Below, one piece after another: positions 17,237-28,316 of a DNA stretch of 64,000 nucleotides. The notes beneath the pieces were generated by a model. The model saw only the letters and a list, made by a program, of their open reading frames with translations, was not told the DNA's origin and ran no database searches. The DNA comes from Gemmatimonas phototrophica (GTDB lineage Bacteria > Gemmatimonadota > Gemmatimonadetes > Gemmatimonadales > Gemmatimonadaceae), in contig NZ_CP011454.1 of NCBI RefSeq assembly GCF_000695095.2, forward strand, positions 2,480,001-2,544,000, read 5' to 3'. Position numbers and translations under genes: made by a program. Each line of letters opens with the position of its first letter. Position 1 is the first letter of the stretch.

Positions 17237-18568
17237 TTACTCGTGCGCCGGAAGCGGTTCCATCGTCTTGGCGTCGACGGGGACCTGCACTTCGTCCTTG
17301 CAGGGCGTGGTCATCATGAACACACGCATGACCGGGAAGGCATCCATGAAGCTGAAGTAGCTGAATGCCCAGAGGCCGATGAAGCCGATCGTGGTGCCGA
17401 TTTCCTGAAGCCCGAAGGGAAGCGAGGTCGCTTCGCCATAGATGCTCGGATAGATCTCGATGTAGCGGTGCAGATACACACCGATGAGGCTGCACACCGC
17501 GAAGAGCACGAACGTGGGAAGGTACATCTTGGCCGCCTTCGAGATGAGCCCGAAGAACGGGAGCACGAAACCGAAGATGGGGATGAGCTGGGTCACCGGC
17601 TTCCACACCCCAGACAGACGCAGGCGATAGAAGTGGGTTTCTTCCGGCATGTTGCCGTACCAGATCACCAGGTACTGCGAGAAGCTGATGTAGCCGACGA
17701 ACGCCGTGAAGGCGAAGCCAAGCTTACCAAGGTCCCACAGCTGGTCCATTGTGACGATGTCCTTCGCCTCGAGGTGATTGCGCCACCACATGGTGAGGAG
17801 CGACGTGAGCATGACCATGTTGACCCAGCCGGTCATGAACACGATCCAGGCGTACATCGTCTGCTGGAAGTGGAGCGAAATCGTCATGGAATAATCCCAT
17901 GCCATGAAGCACCACCCAATCACGAAGCTCATGGCAACCGCCACCGCGAGCTTCCCCTGCGCCGAGTGCTGCGTATGCAGTTCACGACGCTCGTCACCAG
18001 TCCACGCGGCACGCATCTTGGCGCGCAGGCCAGCCGCCCACTTGGCGCCGTACTCGGGAAGTACGGCCACGTCCATCTTGACCGAGTTCCAGATGAACAA
18101 GCCCTGGATGACGGTGATGGCACCAAAGAAGAACAGCCCACGGATGAGGAACCACCCGTTGCTCAGGTACGCTGCCTTCTCCACCGACGGCGCGGCTTCG
18201 CGGCCGCGGAATGTGAAGATGGAGTCTCCGCTGAAGAACAGGAGGGCAATGAGAATGACGAACGCGATGGGTACGAAGGCATAGAAGCCTTCGGTGAAGC
18301 GGATCATGGGGCGCGACCAGCGCGCCGTGACGATACGCTGCACCGCGGCAAACGCGGTACCGGCGGTGGAGATAACGGCGAAGTACGTCCAGTTGAACTG
18401 AACGGCCTGCCAGGCACGGTCGGGATTGGTGAACAACCCCATGACGAAGACGCCTATGCCCACCAACGCGGCAATGAGCGCCGCCGTCTTGATCCCCGCC
18501 GGAACGGACTTCGCGGAGAGGCGACGCGCGAACTCTTCACGCGTCGGGTAGTGATAGTGCTGGCTCAC
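17237..18568 (-). CDS. actF: Alternative complex III subunit ActF (NrfD/PsrC-like)
   Basis: A 443-residue polytopic membrane protein with about ten hydrophobic helices, homologous in type to ActC and to NrfD/PsrC quinone-reactive subunits. It is the last gene of the act operon. It starts with a GTG (18566-18568) that overlaps the ActE TAG stop by one base. In ACIII, ActF packs against ActC and is proposed to contribute to proton movement. The length is normal for the family. Confidence 0.93.
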   Translation of the reverse strand: MSQHYHYPTREEFARRLSAKSVPAGIKTAALIAALVGIGVFVMGLFTNPDRAWQAVQFNWTYFAVISTAGTAFAAVQRIVTARWSRPMIRFTEGFYAFVPIAFVILIALLFFSGDSIFTFRGREAAPSVEKAAYLSNGWFLIRGLFFFGAITVIQGLFIWNSVKMDVAVLPEYGAKWAAGLRAKMRAAWTGDERRELHTQHSAQGKLAVAVAMSFVIGWCFMAWDYSMTISLHFQQTMYAWIVFMTGWVNMVMLTSLLTMWWRNHLEAKDIVTMDQLWDLGKLGFAFTAFVGYISFSQYLVIWYGNMPEETHFYRLRLSGVWKPVTQLIPIFGFVLPFFGLISKAAKMYLPTFVLFAVCSLIGVYLHRYIEIYPSIYGEATSLPFGLQEIGTTIGFIGLWAFSYFSFMDAFPVMRVFMMTTPCKDEVQVPVDAKTMEPLPAHE

Positions 18569-19347
18569 TAGTGCTTCTCCTTGGCGGCACCAGGAGCGCC
18601 GAGGTGCAACTGGCGCATGGTGTCGTTGTCGTTCTTGCCCTTATAGGTTGCCGAATTGATGTTCGGCGAACCGGGCGTGGGCAGCTGCGTGGGCTTGAGG
18701 AATGGCGCCGGGCGCGTGGGGGCCGTCTGCGACGGACCCGGCACGGTGGTGCCGTTCTGACCGGGGTAACCGATAAGCGTGGTGTCAGCGGTCCCCTTCT
18801 GGAGTTCGCGAACATAGTTGATCACGTCCCAGCGGTCCTTCTCTTCGATACGATTGTAGTTCGGCATGATGCCACGACCGTTGCGCAGCATGCCGTAGAT
18901 GTAGCCGTCCGAACGCCCCTTGGCCGACTCGGTGAGCAGGCTCGGGCTGTAGCCGTACGCCGGGTTCACCTTCTTGAGTCCACCATTGCCGTCGCCGGCG
19001 AGTCCGTGGCACACGGCGCAGTTGATCTGATAATTCGTCCGGCCATTCGCGACGGACGCTTCAGACGTTGGCGTCGGATTGGGGATGGGCGTAAACGAAT
19101 CGATCACCTGCGGCAGCGGCTGGTAGCCGATCTGCCACGCCGCCACCACCGTGCCTTGTACCGGCACCGAGAACTGCGGCTGGCCACGCGGCGGAGACAG
19201 CGAATCCGCTTCGTTCTGCGACATCGATTCCCACGGCTCAATGCGCGGCTGGTTCTTGAAGTCGGTGAACCAGGAGCATGCCCCGAGCGAAATCGGGAGC
19301 ACCACGGCCACCGAGGCGCGAAGCGCCCGCGACAGTGCAGAAGGCAT
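18568..19347 (-). CDS. actE: Alternative complex III subunit ActE (mono-haem cytochrome c lipoprotein)
   Basis: A 259-residue exported lipoprotein. The signal peptide ends in the lipobox LGAC with lipidated C24. A cytochrome c domain (about 95-190) has one haem site, CAVCH at 110-114, and a methionine ligand candidate in the segment 153-161. A Pro/Thr-rich C-terminal tail follows. It carries electrons out of the ACIII core to soluble cytochrome c or an oxidase. It lies 13 bases after ActD. An upstream in-frame start would add residues before the signal peptide and is rejected. Confidence 0.93.
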   Translation of the reverse strand: MPSALSRALRASVAVVLPISLGACSWFTDFKNQPRIEPWESMSQNEADSLSPPRGQPQFSVPVQGTVVAAWQIGYQPLPQVIDSFTPIPNPTPTSEASVANGRTNYQINCAVCHGLAGDGNGGLKKVNPAYGYSPSLLTESAKGRSDGYIYGMLRNGRGIMPNYNRIEEKDRWDVINYVRELQKGTADTTLIGYPGQNGTTVPGPSQTAPTRPAPFLKPTQLPTPGSPNINSATYKGKNDNDTMRQLHLGAPGAAKEKH

Positions 19348-19360
19348 CACGTTGGAAGTC

Positions 19361-19860
19361 TCAGGCTTCACGCCGCACCTCCTCCGCGCCAGCATGACGC
19401 AGAAGGTCTTCAGCCGCCGACGCCTTGGTGGCGTCACACGCAATGAAGACACCGAAGTGACCAGCGGAGAATCGGTCGTCGTAGCCAACCGTCGCGGTCA
19501 GACGGGGCACGCGCGAGTTGATGAACATACCAGCCACCGTCGAGAGGGCGCCCACGAGCACCATCACTTCGAAGCCGATAATGGTATACGGAATCCAGGA
19601 CGCGATGGCCTTGCCGCCCGTGACGAGCGGCCAGTAGTTGGATGACCAGATCGCGATCCAGTAGCCGAAGCTGACGCCAAGCAGACCGCCGATGAGCGTG
19701 AAGCGACGCACCACGCTGTTCGGACCGGCAATTGCGTCGTCGAGCTCATGGCGAATGGTCGGTGAGAACACCGTGACATCGCCCAGCTTCTTCTTCTTCA
19801 GCTCCTCGATGGCCGAGACGGTCGAATCGAGGTGGTGAAAGACGCCAAGTACGCCCTGCA

Positions 19861-19861
<1 letters not shown>
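19361..19861 (-). CDS. actD: Alternative complex III subunit ActD (DUF3341)
   Basis: A 166-residue membrane protein with a short soluble N-terminus, two transmembrane helices in the middle (about 58-78 and 92-115) and a soluble C-terminus, the usual ActD layout. Its ATG shares one base with the ActC stop (TGATG). ActD is a small structural subunit that anchors the periplasmic part. The position between ActC and ActE matches other act operons. Confidence 0.92.
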
Positions 19862-21264
<1,403 letters not shown>

Positions 21265-21275
21265 GCGCGCTGTCC

Positions 21276-24200
21276 TCAGGCCGTCGCCGGGGATGCCGGC
21301 GACGGATAGGTGACCTTCTTGAGATAGACCACAGCGGTATACGTGTTCAATTCCTCGAACACGTGATAGGCGCGACGGTCATACGCGAGTTTCGATACGG
21401 TCCAGTTCTCGTCGGCCGCGTCACCAAAGACGATGGCGCGCGACGGGCATGCCTGAGCACACGCGGTGGTGAATTCGTCGGCGTTGACCTCGCGGCCTTC
21501 CGCCTTCGCCCGGTGTTCGGACTCACGGATGCGCTGCACGCAGAACGTGCACTTCTCCATGACGCCCTTCCCACGAACGGTGACGTCCGGGTTGAGCGAC
21601 CAGTGCATGGGCTCGGGCCACGCATACTGGCGACGCTCCGGCTCACCATAGCCGAACCAGTTGAAGTAGCGGACCTTGTACGGGCAGTTGTTGCTGCAGT
21701 AGCGCGTGCCGACGCAACGGTTGTAGACCTGCACGTTGAGGCCGTCCGGCGAGTGATACGTGGCGTACACGGGGCACACCGGCTCGCACGGCGCATTGCC
21801 GCAGTGCTGGCACATCATGGGCACAAACCGCGTATCGAAGTCCGGAGAGAACTCGTTCTCGGTGTTGTTGTTGCCCTCGTAATACCGCTCGAGGCGAATC
21901 CAGGCCATTTCGCGGCCCTTGATGATGTTCGCACCCGGACGTTCATCCCAATTGGTGGGGCTGAGCGCGCGGCCCTGATACGGCGCACCCACCGTGGGAA
22001 TGTTGTTTTCGCTGTAGCAGGCCGTGACGCACGCCGAGCAGCCGGTGCAACGCGCAAGGTCGATGGTCATCGCCCAGCGACGCTTCTCCGCCTTGCTCGA
22101 GTGGTTCGGATCGTACATCCCCTTGTCCTTGGACTCGGGGTTGGCGAACTCACCCTGCGCATCCGCCGCGACCGGCGACTTGAGACCGGCCTTGAAGTCC
22201 TGCGACGGCAGGCCGGGGATCTCGTGATGATGCTCGGCGTCTTCCTGTTCGGTGCCGAGCAGCACACCGATGGGGAGCGCCTGACCGATACCACGCCCAT
22301 GCTGACGCGCGGATCCTTCGGTGGTGACTAGCGGAGAATTGTCCGCCGTGACCGTGACCTTGCCCTTGATGTTGCCGAGCGCGAGTCCGCCGGCAGCGTC
22401 CCACCCCGTGGAGACGAGGTCATACGCGTTCACACCGATGTTCTGGGCGAAGCGGCCGTAGGCCGTGTGACCGAGACCGAGCGAAATGCCGACGGTATCG
22501 GGGCGCACGCCCATGTAGATATAGGCAGGCGCCGTGACCTTGCCAGCGGCCGTCTCGACCGTGAGGTGAGTGCCTTCCTTGATGCCCAGCTTCTTGGCGG
22601 TGGAGGGGTGGACTTCCACCCACGACTGCCACGCGATCTTGGACACCGGATCCGGGAGTTCCTGCAGCCACGGCTTGTTCGCGCCGGCGCCATCACCCAG
22701 TGTGGGCGACGGGAAGACATGCACGAAGAAGTCGCCGGTGCCGGCGGCCGGTGCCTGCGCGGCAGCCGACAGCGCGCGGCTGCTGGTGGGCACCAGCGGG
22801 CTGCTGCTCACCTGCGCCTTAGTCAGCGCGGTCGTGAACGCCGAGCCGCCGCCGGGGAACTTGCTGATGTACCAGGTGCGGTAATCGGCCACGTTGTAGC
22901 GGGCCGCGAGCGCTTGATCCTTCTTGGCCATTTCGATCAGCACGTCGGCCGTGGACCGCGTGTCAAACACTGGATCGAGCGTGGGCTGCTGCAGGCCGAG
23001 CTGCCCATTGGCGCCGGCCGCATCACCCCAGCTTTCCAGCCAGTGATTATCGGGGAGCACCAGGTCGGCGAGCTGCGCGGTTTCGTCGGGCATCGCCGAG
23101 AACGACACCTTGAAACCGACCTTGGCGAACGCCGCCGCGAAACCAGCCGACTTGGGCATGGAGTGCGCCGGGTTGGCGCCGCGCACAAAGGCGAGCGGCA
23201 CTGAACCGGCATCCATGGCCTTGACCGCGGTGGCCAGATCGGCGTACGACGCGAGACCGTTGTAGCCGGCATGCGCGTTGGCCGGCTTGATCGTTGTACC
23301 GACCGCCCCTGCCTTCTTGTTGATCTCCGCGACCATGGTCGCGCACTCAACCGCATCGGCACCGGTGACGCCACAAATCGCCATGACGCCGTTGCCGGCT
23401 TCGGCGATCGCCTTGGCGAGCGCTTCGATGGTCGCGACCGAAACACCAGAGGCGTCGGACGCGGCCTGTGCAGTACCCGCGCCGGTGAGCGCGGCGCAGA
23501 GCGCCATTTCGCTGCCCGGCTTGGCAGGCACCCACTGGTCGGCGTTGAGGCCGGTGAGGGAGCGGCGGGCGCCGACATAGACCAGTCGCGGCGCATCGGT
23601 GAGCTTGGCACGCGCATCAGCCCAGTCGAGCTGCTGCGGTACGCTGTGCCCCCACCCATCGAGGAAATCAGCACCGAAGCTGATGACCAGCTTGGCGGCG
23701 CCAAAGTCGAGCTGCGGCCAGGCGGCCCCGTAGGCCTTCTGGTTGGCGGCAATGGTGGCCACCGGCGCGGTGCTATCGACGCTCAGGTGGTTGGGCATGC
23801 CGTTCGCCGACAACCACTGGTCGAGGAAGCCCGGGAAGGTGCCTGACTCGTGCTGGTTGATGAACACCACGCTGCCGGCCTGCCCCTTGGACTTCACTTC
23901 ACCCAGCTTCTGGGCGAGCAGCTCATACGCCTTGTCCCACGTGGTGGGCTTGAGCGCATTGCCCTCGCGCACCATGGGCGAGCGATAGCGGTCGGGGTTG
24001 TAGAGGCCCTGCATGGCCGACAAGCCGGTCGCGCAGATCGCGCCACGATTCATCGGATGGTCAGGATTGCCCTCCAGCTTGATCGGACGACCGTCACGGA
24101 CTTCGGCGAGGACGCCGCAGGCCGCCGCGCATTCGCGGCAGGTGGTCGCGTAATACTGCGACACACCCGGAACAGTGTTGTCGGGAGAGGCGACGTACGG

Positions 24201-24317
24201 AATGAGCTTGCCCACCTTTTCGGAGGAGCAGCCCACCACCGCCGTCGTGGCGCTCGTGGCGCCCAGGATCTTGAGGAAGTCTCGGCGCTTAACGCCGGTC
24301 CCCGCTTCTGTGCTCAT
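21276..24317 (-). CDS. actB: Alternative complex III subunit ActB (molybdopterin-oxidoreductase-like, iron-sulphur fusion)
   Basis: A 1013-residue periplasmic electron-transfer subunit. A twin-arginine signal (RRDFLK, Arg 11-12) is followed by a lipobox-like GC at 29-30. The large N-terminal region (about 50-720) is molybdopterin-oxidoreductase-like and keeps CRECAAAC plus a later Cys, although ACIII subunits are known to lack the molybdenum cofactor. The C-terminal ferredoxin-like region has CTGCSACVTAC, CQHCGNAPCEPVC, CVGTRYCSNNC and CTFC...CAQAC. The Cys-to-Thr change in CVGT fits the one [3Fe-4S] cluster known for the family. Confidence 0.95.
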   Translation of the reverse strand: MSTEAGTGVKRRDFLKILGATSATTAVVGCSSEKVGKLIPYVASPDNTVPGVSQYYATTCRECAAACGVLAEVRDGRPIKLEGNPDHPMNRGAICATGLSAMQGLYNPDRYRSPMVREGNALKPTTWDKAYELLAQKLGEVKSKGQAGSVVFINQHESGTFPGFLDQWLSANGMPNHLSVDSTAPVATIAANQKAYGAAWPQLDFGAAKLVISFGADFLDGWGHSVPQQLDWADARAKLTDAPRLVYVGARRSLTGLNADQWVPAKPGSEMALCAALTGAGTAQAASDASGVSVATIEALAKAIAEAGNGVMAICGVTGADAVECATMVAEINKKAGAVGTTIKPANAHAGYNGLASYADLATAVKAMDAGSVPLAFVRGANPAHSMPKSAGFAAAFAKVGFKVSFSAMPDETAQLADLVLPDNHWLESWGDAAGANGQLGLQQPTLDPVFDTRSTADVLIEMAKKDQALAARYNVADYRTWYISKFPGGGSAFTTALTKAQVSSSPLVPTSSRALSAAAQAPAAGTGDFFVHVFPSPTLGDGAGANKPWLQELPDPVSKIAWQSWVEVHPSTAKKLGIKEGTHLTVETAAGKVTAPAYIYMGVRPDTVGISLGLGHTAYGRFAQNIGVNAYDLVSTGWDAAGGLALGNIKGKVTVTADNSPLVTTEGSARQHGRGIGQALPIGVLLGTEQEDAEHHHEIPGLPSQDFKAGLKSPVAADAQGEFANPESKDKGMYDPNHSSKAEKRRWAMTIDLARCTGCSACVTACYSENNIPTVGAPYQGRALSPTNWDERPGANIIKGREMAWIRLERYYEGNNNTENEFSPDFDTRFVPMMCQHCGNAPCEPVCPVYATYHSPDGLNVQVYNRCVGTRYCSNNCPYKVRYFNWFGYGEPERRQYAWPEPMHWSLNPDVTVRGKGVMEKCTFCVQRIRESEHRAKAEGREVNADEFTTACAQACPSRAIVFGDAADENWTVSKLAYDRRAYHVFEELNTYTAVVYLKKVTYPSPASPATA

Positions 24318-24336
24318 CGTTGTCGAGGGTCGATGA

Positions 24337-24954
24337 TCAGTAGTGGCAGACGGCGCAATCGTAGCGCGCCTTCTTGGCGGGCATTGCTTCCAGCTCAGGC
24401 GTCACCTTCTGACCGGCAAGGCGAGCACCTTCCGCTGGCTTGTAGCCCTGCACATGACAGTTGATGCACCAGCCCATATTGAGCGAGTTCACCTGCTGTA
24501 CGGGGACATAGTTCGTGTCCGGCCCCTGCGCGCCCTGGTTCTGGATCTGCCCGTGGCAGGTCTGACAGGTAACGCCGGCATTCACGTGGCGCATATGCGG
24601 GAACTGGACATAGTCCGGCACCTTGTGCACGCGATTCCACGGAATGGGCTGACCCTTCTGGTATGCCGCCGCAATTTTCTTGATTTCCGCCGACTGCGGC
24701 TTGACCAAGGTGTGGCAGCCCATACAGGTCGCCACCGAGGCATTGCCCGGATCGGGCGCCTTGTTGGCAGCGCTGTGGCAGTACAGGCAGTTCATGCCTG
24801 CTTTCTGCACGTGCGGTGCATGGACGAACTTGACGGGTTGCTCAACGAGCTTGCCCTGCGACGACGATGCGCCGCTGTAGGCGGACAACAGCGTGGCCGC
24901 CGCGGCAAGCGCGAGGAACCCAGGAATCACCGTCCACTTCTTCTTGACCGTCAT
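24337..24954 (-). CDS. actA: Alternative complex III subunit ActA (penta-haem cytochrome c)
   Basis: A 205-residue exported multi-haem cytochrome and first gene of the act operon. A short basic N-terminus and one hydrophobic helix (about 8-27) act as signal or membrane anchor. Five CxxCH haem sites are present: 56-60, 77-81, 130-134, 163-167 and 200-204, the last two residues from the C-terminus. ActB starts 19 bases downstream. The start at 24954 puts the signal helix at the N-terminus; an earlier in-frame start at 25014 adds a non-signal-like stretch. Confidence 0.95.
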   Translation of the reverse strand: MTVKKKWTVIPGFLALAAAATLLSAYSGASSSQGKLVEQPVKFVHAPHVQKAGMNCLYCHSAANKAPDPGNASVATCMGCHTLVKPQSAEIKKIAAAYQKGQPIPWNRVHKVPDYVQFPHMRHVNAGVTCQTCHGQIQNQGAQGPDTNYVPVQQVNSLNMGWCINCHVQGYKPAEGARLAGQKVTPELEAMPAKKARYDCAVCHY

Positions 24955-25387
24955 CTCGTGTGCCGGTAAGGATTGCCGTAAGGCGTAGGAGGTTGACTGA
25001 CACGCGACATGCACGACGATGAACCCCTGCCGCAGTGCAGGTCGTGGCCCAAGTCATGCTATCCGAAGACTACCTGGTCCAATGGCGTAGGACCGTTAGG
25101 GCCGTTGCCGGGTTGAACCGTGTAAGTCGCTGTCACCCAAATTTTTGCAAGCGCGAAGTATGTTCGGGACCGTATTTGTACGCAAGTGCAAGACGTACCT
25201 TCACGTAAGCAAAAAGCGAACAAATGAGTCGGGACTCCCTTGATGCAACCGCTCGCAAGGATAACGGGTAAGTTTCCGTTCGGTTCCCGGTATTTTTTCT
25301 TCGTGCATCCGGGCAAAATCGCTCATCCGTAGATCACATTCGTCTCTGGTGTGAATCGCGCTATTGCAGATGCGAGCCGTTTCTCAA
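24955..25387. other. Intergenic region upstream of the act operon
   Basis: About 430 bases without a convincing gene. It is clearly more AT-rich than its surroundings in the 25130-25330 part and contains a small palindrome, GAGTC-GG-GACTC, at 25226-25237. It must hold the promoter of the act operon. An 85-codon minus-strand frame at 25059-25316 lacks family features and is not believed. Confidence 0.6.
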
Positions 25388-26188
25388 CTATCCCGAGACG
25401 ACGGAAATATTCCCTCCGTGGGAAAACTCGGGGGCACCGCTCGGATCCGTGTCGAGCAAATCCACCAGTACCTGCGCCTGCTGGGTTAACCGCAGAGGCC
25501 ACCATGAGCTCCAGGCCAGCCGATCCGGCCCCACCGTACGCACGAGATGGGCGAAATGGTCCTCCGGAGGACCCCAGACCCAATGCCAGTCATACCAAAC
25601 GCGGGCCTGTTCGACCGGGGTGAGCCCCCAGTGGATTTCCTCAATCAGGTCACGGCTGGCGCCCGCCACCACCAGACGTGGCTGAGCGCCGGGAAGCCGC
25701 GCCAGATGCCGGACATGGGCTGCCGTGAGGTCACCGGCGGAATCCAGCGCATGACGCTGCCGCAGGTCCTCAAACCGAACGGTGAGATGGAGGGCGATAC
25801 CGGCCTCCCCACAGGCATAAGCGAGTTCGGCCATGGCGCCGTGACCGGCGCCGAGCCCCCAGAGCGTGGGATAGGCGCGTACGGCAGGAGCCCCTTCGTT
25901 CACGGCGGTCCGCAACATCTCCTCCCAGCCGGGCCAATCGGGGCGAACCATAGGGGCCGGGTGCAGAACGTCGCGGTACGGTGCCAACGCCGCATACAGC
26001 GTGCGGTTGCTGGGGACCGGGTCCCGGTGAAACGCGCCCGGCAGGTGTCCTACCCACGCGCCGGCAAATCCCTCCCGCTCCAGAACGCGAACAAGTATCT
26101 CGGGTTCGGGGTGCGGCACATCGCGAAAGGGATAGCCGCCGATCCACGCCGTGACGTCAATACGTCCCCTGCCCTTCTCGGCGTTCAT
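25388..26188 (-). CDS. Amidohydrolase-like TIM-barrel protein lacking metal ligands
   Basis: A 266-residue protein with amidohydrolase (COG2159-like) fold character but without the usual metal site. The N-terminal HxH is replaced by IDVTAWIGGYPFR, and the late Asp is replaced by WSSWWPLR. The ATG at 26188 overlaps the stop of the upstream, intact amidohydrolase by ATGA. This looks like a non-catalytic partner or a strongly diverged enzyme. Substrate unknown. A longer frame from 26251 overlaps the upstream gene more and has no better start. Confidence 0.75.
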   Translation of the reverse strand: MNAEKGRGRIDVTAWIGGYPFRDVPHPEPEILVRVLEREGFAGAWVGHLPGAFHRDPVPSNRTLYAALAPYRDVLHPAPMVRPDWPGWEEMLRTAVNEGAPAVRAYPTLWGLGAGHGAMAELAYACGEAGIALHLTVRFEDLRQRHALDSAGDLTAAHVRHLARLPGAQPRLVVAGASRDLIEEIHWGLTPVEQARVWYDWHWVWGPPEDHFAHLVRTVGPDRLAWSSWWPLRLTQQAQVLVDLLDTDPSGAPEFSHGGNISVVSG

Positions 26189-27039
26189 GACCGCACCGCC
26201 AGTGCCGCTTCGAAGGTGCCGGCAGGGAAGATGCGGACGGCATTGCGCCAACGCATGTCGGCAATGTCGTCGGGAGAGGCCCCGGTGTAGCTGAGCGCAC
26301 GCAACTTGGTGAGACCGGTACAGAGGGTGAGATCACAGGCCCACAGCAGGCGACGGGCTCCCACCCACCGCAGCGCTTCGTCGATCATGCCGCGATCAAT
26401 CCCGCTGCCCGACATATCCATGACAATGTTGGGCACATCACGCACCGCCGGATTGGTGTGCGCCCAATCTCCGCCGCCCCCGATGTGCGCCAGGAGAAAG
26501 GTGACGGTAGGATGTCGTACGGCCAACTGCGCCAGTTCCACTCCGTCGGACGCTTCCTGATTGGGCCACTCGCGACGACGGTGCTGCCACACATGCTGCA
26601 GTACGGGCACGCCGTAGTGCGCCGCCGCCGCGGCGATATCATCGAGCAGCGCAAAGTCGGTGGTGCGACGGCCAGCGGCCAGTTTGATTCCGACCGCCCC
26701 GCGTTGCATGCCGCGCGCAATCTCCGAGAGCGCATGCGCCGTAAAGTTGGGATTGACGGCAACGAACGCCTTTACTCGCGGTGCCTCCTGATCGACCAGA
26801 TCATACAGGAAATCGTTGGCCCGAGTCTGATCATCCGGAGAGGCAAAGTACGTGGGCGATGTGTGCCCCCAACTGCCCAGAATCGACGCCACGTGGCAGC
26901 GAATCCCCATGCGCTCTCCCTGAACCAGGCGCGAGGCATTGTACCGCGCCCAATCAGACCGATTGGTGAAGGGCGTGTGGAAGTGCGCGTGCGGATCGAT
27001 GAGCGGCTCGGGGCCGCCCAATGCGTGGACGTTGGCCAT
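26185..27039 (-). CDS. Amidohydrolase family protein (metal-dependent TIM-barrel hydrolase)
   Basis: A 284-residue enzyme of the amidohydrolase-2 type. Candidate metal ligands are present in order: HAH in LIDPHAHFH near the N-terminus, His in VLQHVWQH, His in LLAHIGGGGDW, and Asp in WACDLTLCTG. A Lys in GIKLAAGRR may also take part. GGAGA lies 8 bases before the chosen ATG. It is followed by the ligand-less relative with a 4-base overlap and preceded by a class III aminotransferase at 38 bases, so it belongs to that operon. Hydrolase or decarboxylase activity is possible; substrate unknown. Confidence 0.85.
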   Translation of the reverse strand: MANVHALGGPEPLIDPHAHFHTPFTNRSDWARYNASRLVQGERMGIRCHVASILGSWGHTSPTYFASPDDQTRANDFLYDLVDQEAPRVKAFVAVNPNFTAHALSEIARGMQRGAVGIKLAAGRRTTDFALLDDIAAAAAHYGVPVLQHVWQHRRREWPNQEASDGVELAQLAVRHPTVTFLLAHIGGGGDWAHTNPAVRDVPNIVMDMSGSGIDRGMIDEALRWVGARRLLWACDLTLCTGLTKLRALSYTGASPDDIADMRWRNAVRIFPAGTFEAALAVRS

Positions 27040-27077
27040 ACGACAGTCTCCAGGTGTCCCGTACGATACGTCAGCCT

Positions 27078-28316
27078 TCAATCGCCAACGCGACGAGGGC
27101 CGGGCATAAGCGATTCCATCACGGCGGGCATGGCCCGGGCAAGTACGTCCAGCGCGTCGTCGTCATGGGCCACCGCACCAAACTGGTAAGCACCGCGCTT
27201 GAGCAATACGCCCTCACGTGCAGCCGCGGCAACCAGTGCATCCAGTTGTTCCGGAACATCCGCAGTGAGTCGCCACATCATCGGTGGCCCCTCAACACGG
27301 ACGCCGACCCACGGGGCCTCGATCAGGGCGGACCCGACGATCTCCTGCATCACGCCGCCGGCCGTCGCCATTCGATCACAGACGTCAACGCGCTCATGCC
27401 ACGAGAGTACAGCGTTGGCCGCGGCCAGTCCGGTGGCTTCAGCTGCGGCGGTGGAGGAGATCCACGTCTGCATGACCGCATCCATGGCCGAGGCCCGCCC
27501 CACCACGGCTGCGAGCGGATACCCATTGGCCATTGCTTTGCCAACGGTCGTCAGATCCGGGGTAATGCCGGTGAGTGCCTGGACGCCACCGGTGCGTACG
27601 CGAAACGCCGTTTTCACTTCATCAAAAATGAGCAGCGCCTGCTGTTCGTCGGCCAGACGGCGGGCCGCCTGCAGCCACGGCAGAGGCGCCACGTCGTGCA
27701 CCAGCGGTTCGATGATGATCGCGGCCGGAGGTGTTCCCTGGCGCACGGCCGCCTCCAGGGCGGGCACATCGCCAAAGGGCACCCATGTCACCGACGATCG
27801 GACGGCAGCGGGCACCCCTTCGGCATCGCTGTTCCAGTCGAGCCAGCCGAAGTAGCCACAGGCTACCATGCGCTCGCGACCAGTAAGGGTCCGTGCGATG
27901 CGCACAGCGGCCGCCGTTGCCTCAGCGCCCGTGCGAAGAAATCGCACGCGTTCCGCACAGGGAATCACCGAACAGAGCCGTTCCGCGACTTCGACTTCGA
28001 GCGTGTGTGGCAGTGAGCTGACCGGCCCCGTCGCTGCGGCGTCTTGCACCGCGCGGGTAATGTCCGGATCGGCGTAGCCAATACCGACCGCCCCGAGCGC
28101 CATACCGCAGTCGATGAACTCCCGCCCGTCGGTAGTCCAGATGCGACAACCGTTCGCCCGCTCGAAGTGCGATGGCACGGCGGCGTCGTGCGCGCGGGAG
28201 CCATACAGCGCAGCGGGACGCTTACTCCCTGTTGAACTTCCGCCGGGAATGACCGCGCCAGCGCGTGAACGCCAATCGTGGTCCGGCAGCTGTTCGAAGG
28301 GGATGCGGCGTGTCAT
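27078..28316 (-). CDS. Class III (glutamate-1-semialdehyde-like) aminotransferase
   Basis: A 412-residue PLP enzyme of fold type I. IFDEVKTAFRV holds the conserved Asp that contacts the PLP ring nitrogen, and the Schiff-base Lys lies in VGKAMANGYPLAAVVG. The sequence is closest in style to glutamate-1-semialdehyde 2,1-aminomutase relatives that act on other amino sugars or amino acids. No tetrapyrrole genes are nearby and the neighbours are catabolic, so a HemL role is unlikely. The ATG overlaps the trmJ stop by TAATG. Confidence 0.88.
   Translation of the reverse strand: MTRRIPFEQLPDHDWRSRAGAVIPGGSSTGSKRPAALYGSRAHDAAVPSHFERANGCRIWTTDGREFIDCGMALGAVGIGYADPDITRAVQDAAATGPVSSLPHTLEVEVAERLCSVIPCAERVRFLRTGAEATAAAVRIARTLTGRERMVACGYFGWLDWNSDAEGVPAAVRSSVTWVPFGDVPALEAAVRQGTPPAAIIIEPLVHDVAPLPWLQAARRLADEQQALLIFDEVKTAFRVRTGGVQALTGITPDLTTVGKAMANGYPLAAVVGRASAMDAVMQTWISSTAAAEATGLAAANAVLSWHERVDVCDRMATAGGVMQEIVGSALIEAPWVGVRVEGPPMMWRLTADVPEQLDALVAAAAREGVLLKRGAYQFGAVAHDDDALDVLARAMPAVMESLMPGPRRVGD

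Noticed and set aside
21276-24317. A true molybdenum oxidoreductase (PsrA/NrfC-type) instead of ActB
   Set aside because: The fused ferredoxin region, the CVGT change and the flanking actA, C, D, E and F genes identify ACIII.
25059-25316. 85-codon minus-strand frame upstream of actA
   Set aside because: No ribosome site, no family features and unusual composition; best read as part of the act leader.
27078-28316. Glutamate-1-semialdehyde aminomutase (hemL)
   Set aside because: The fold and PLP motif fit, but the neighbours are catabolic and the sequence is divergent; kept as a general class III aminotransferase.
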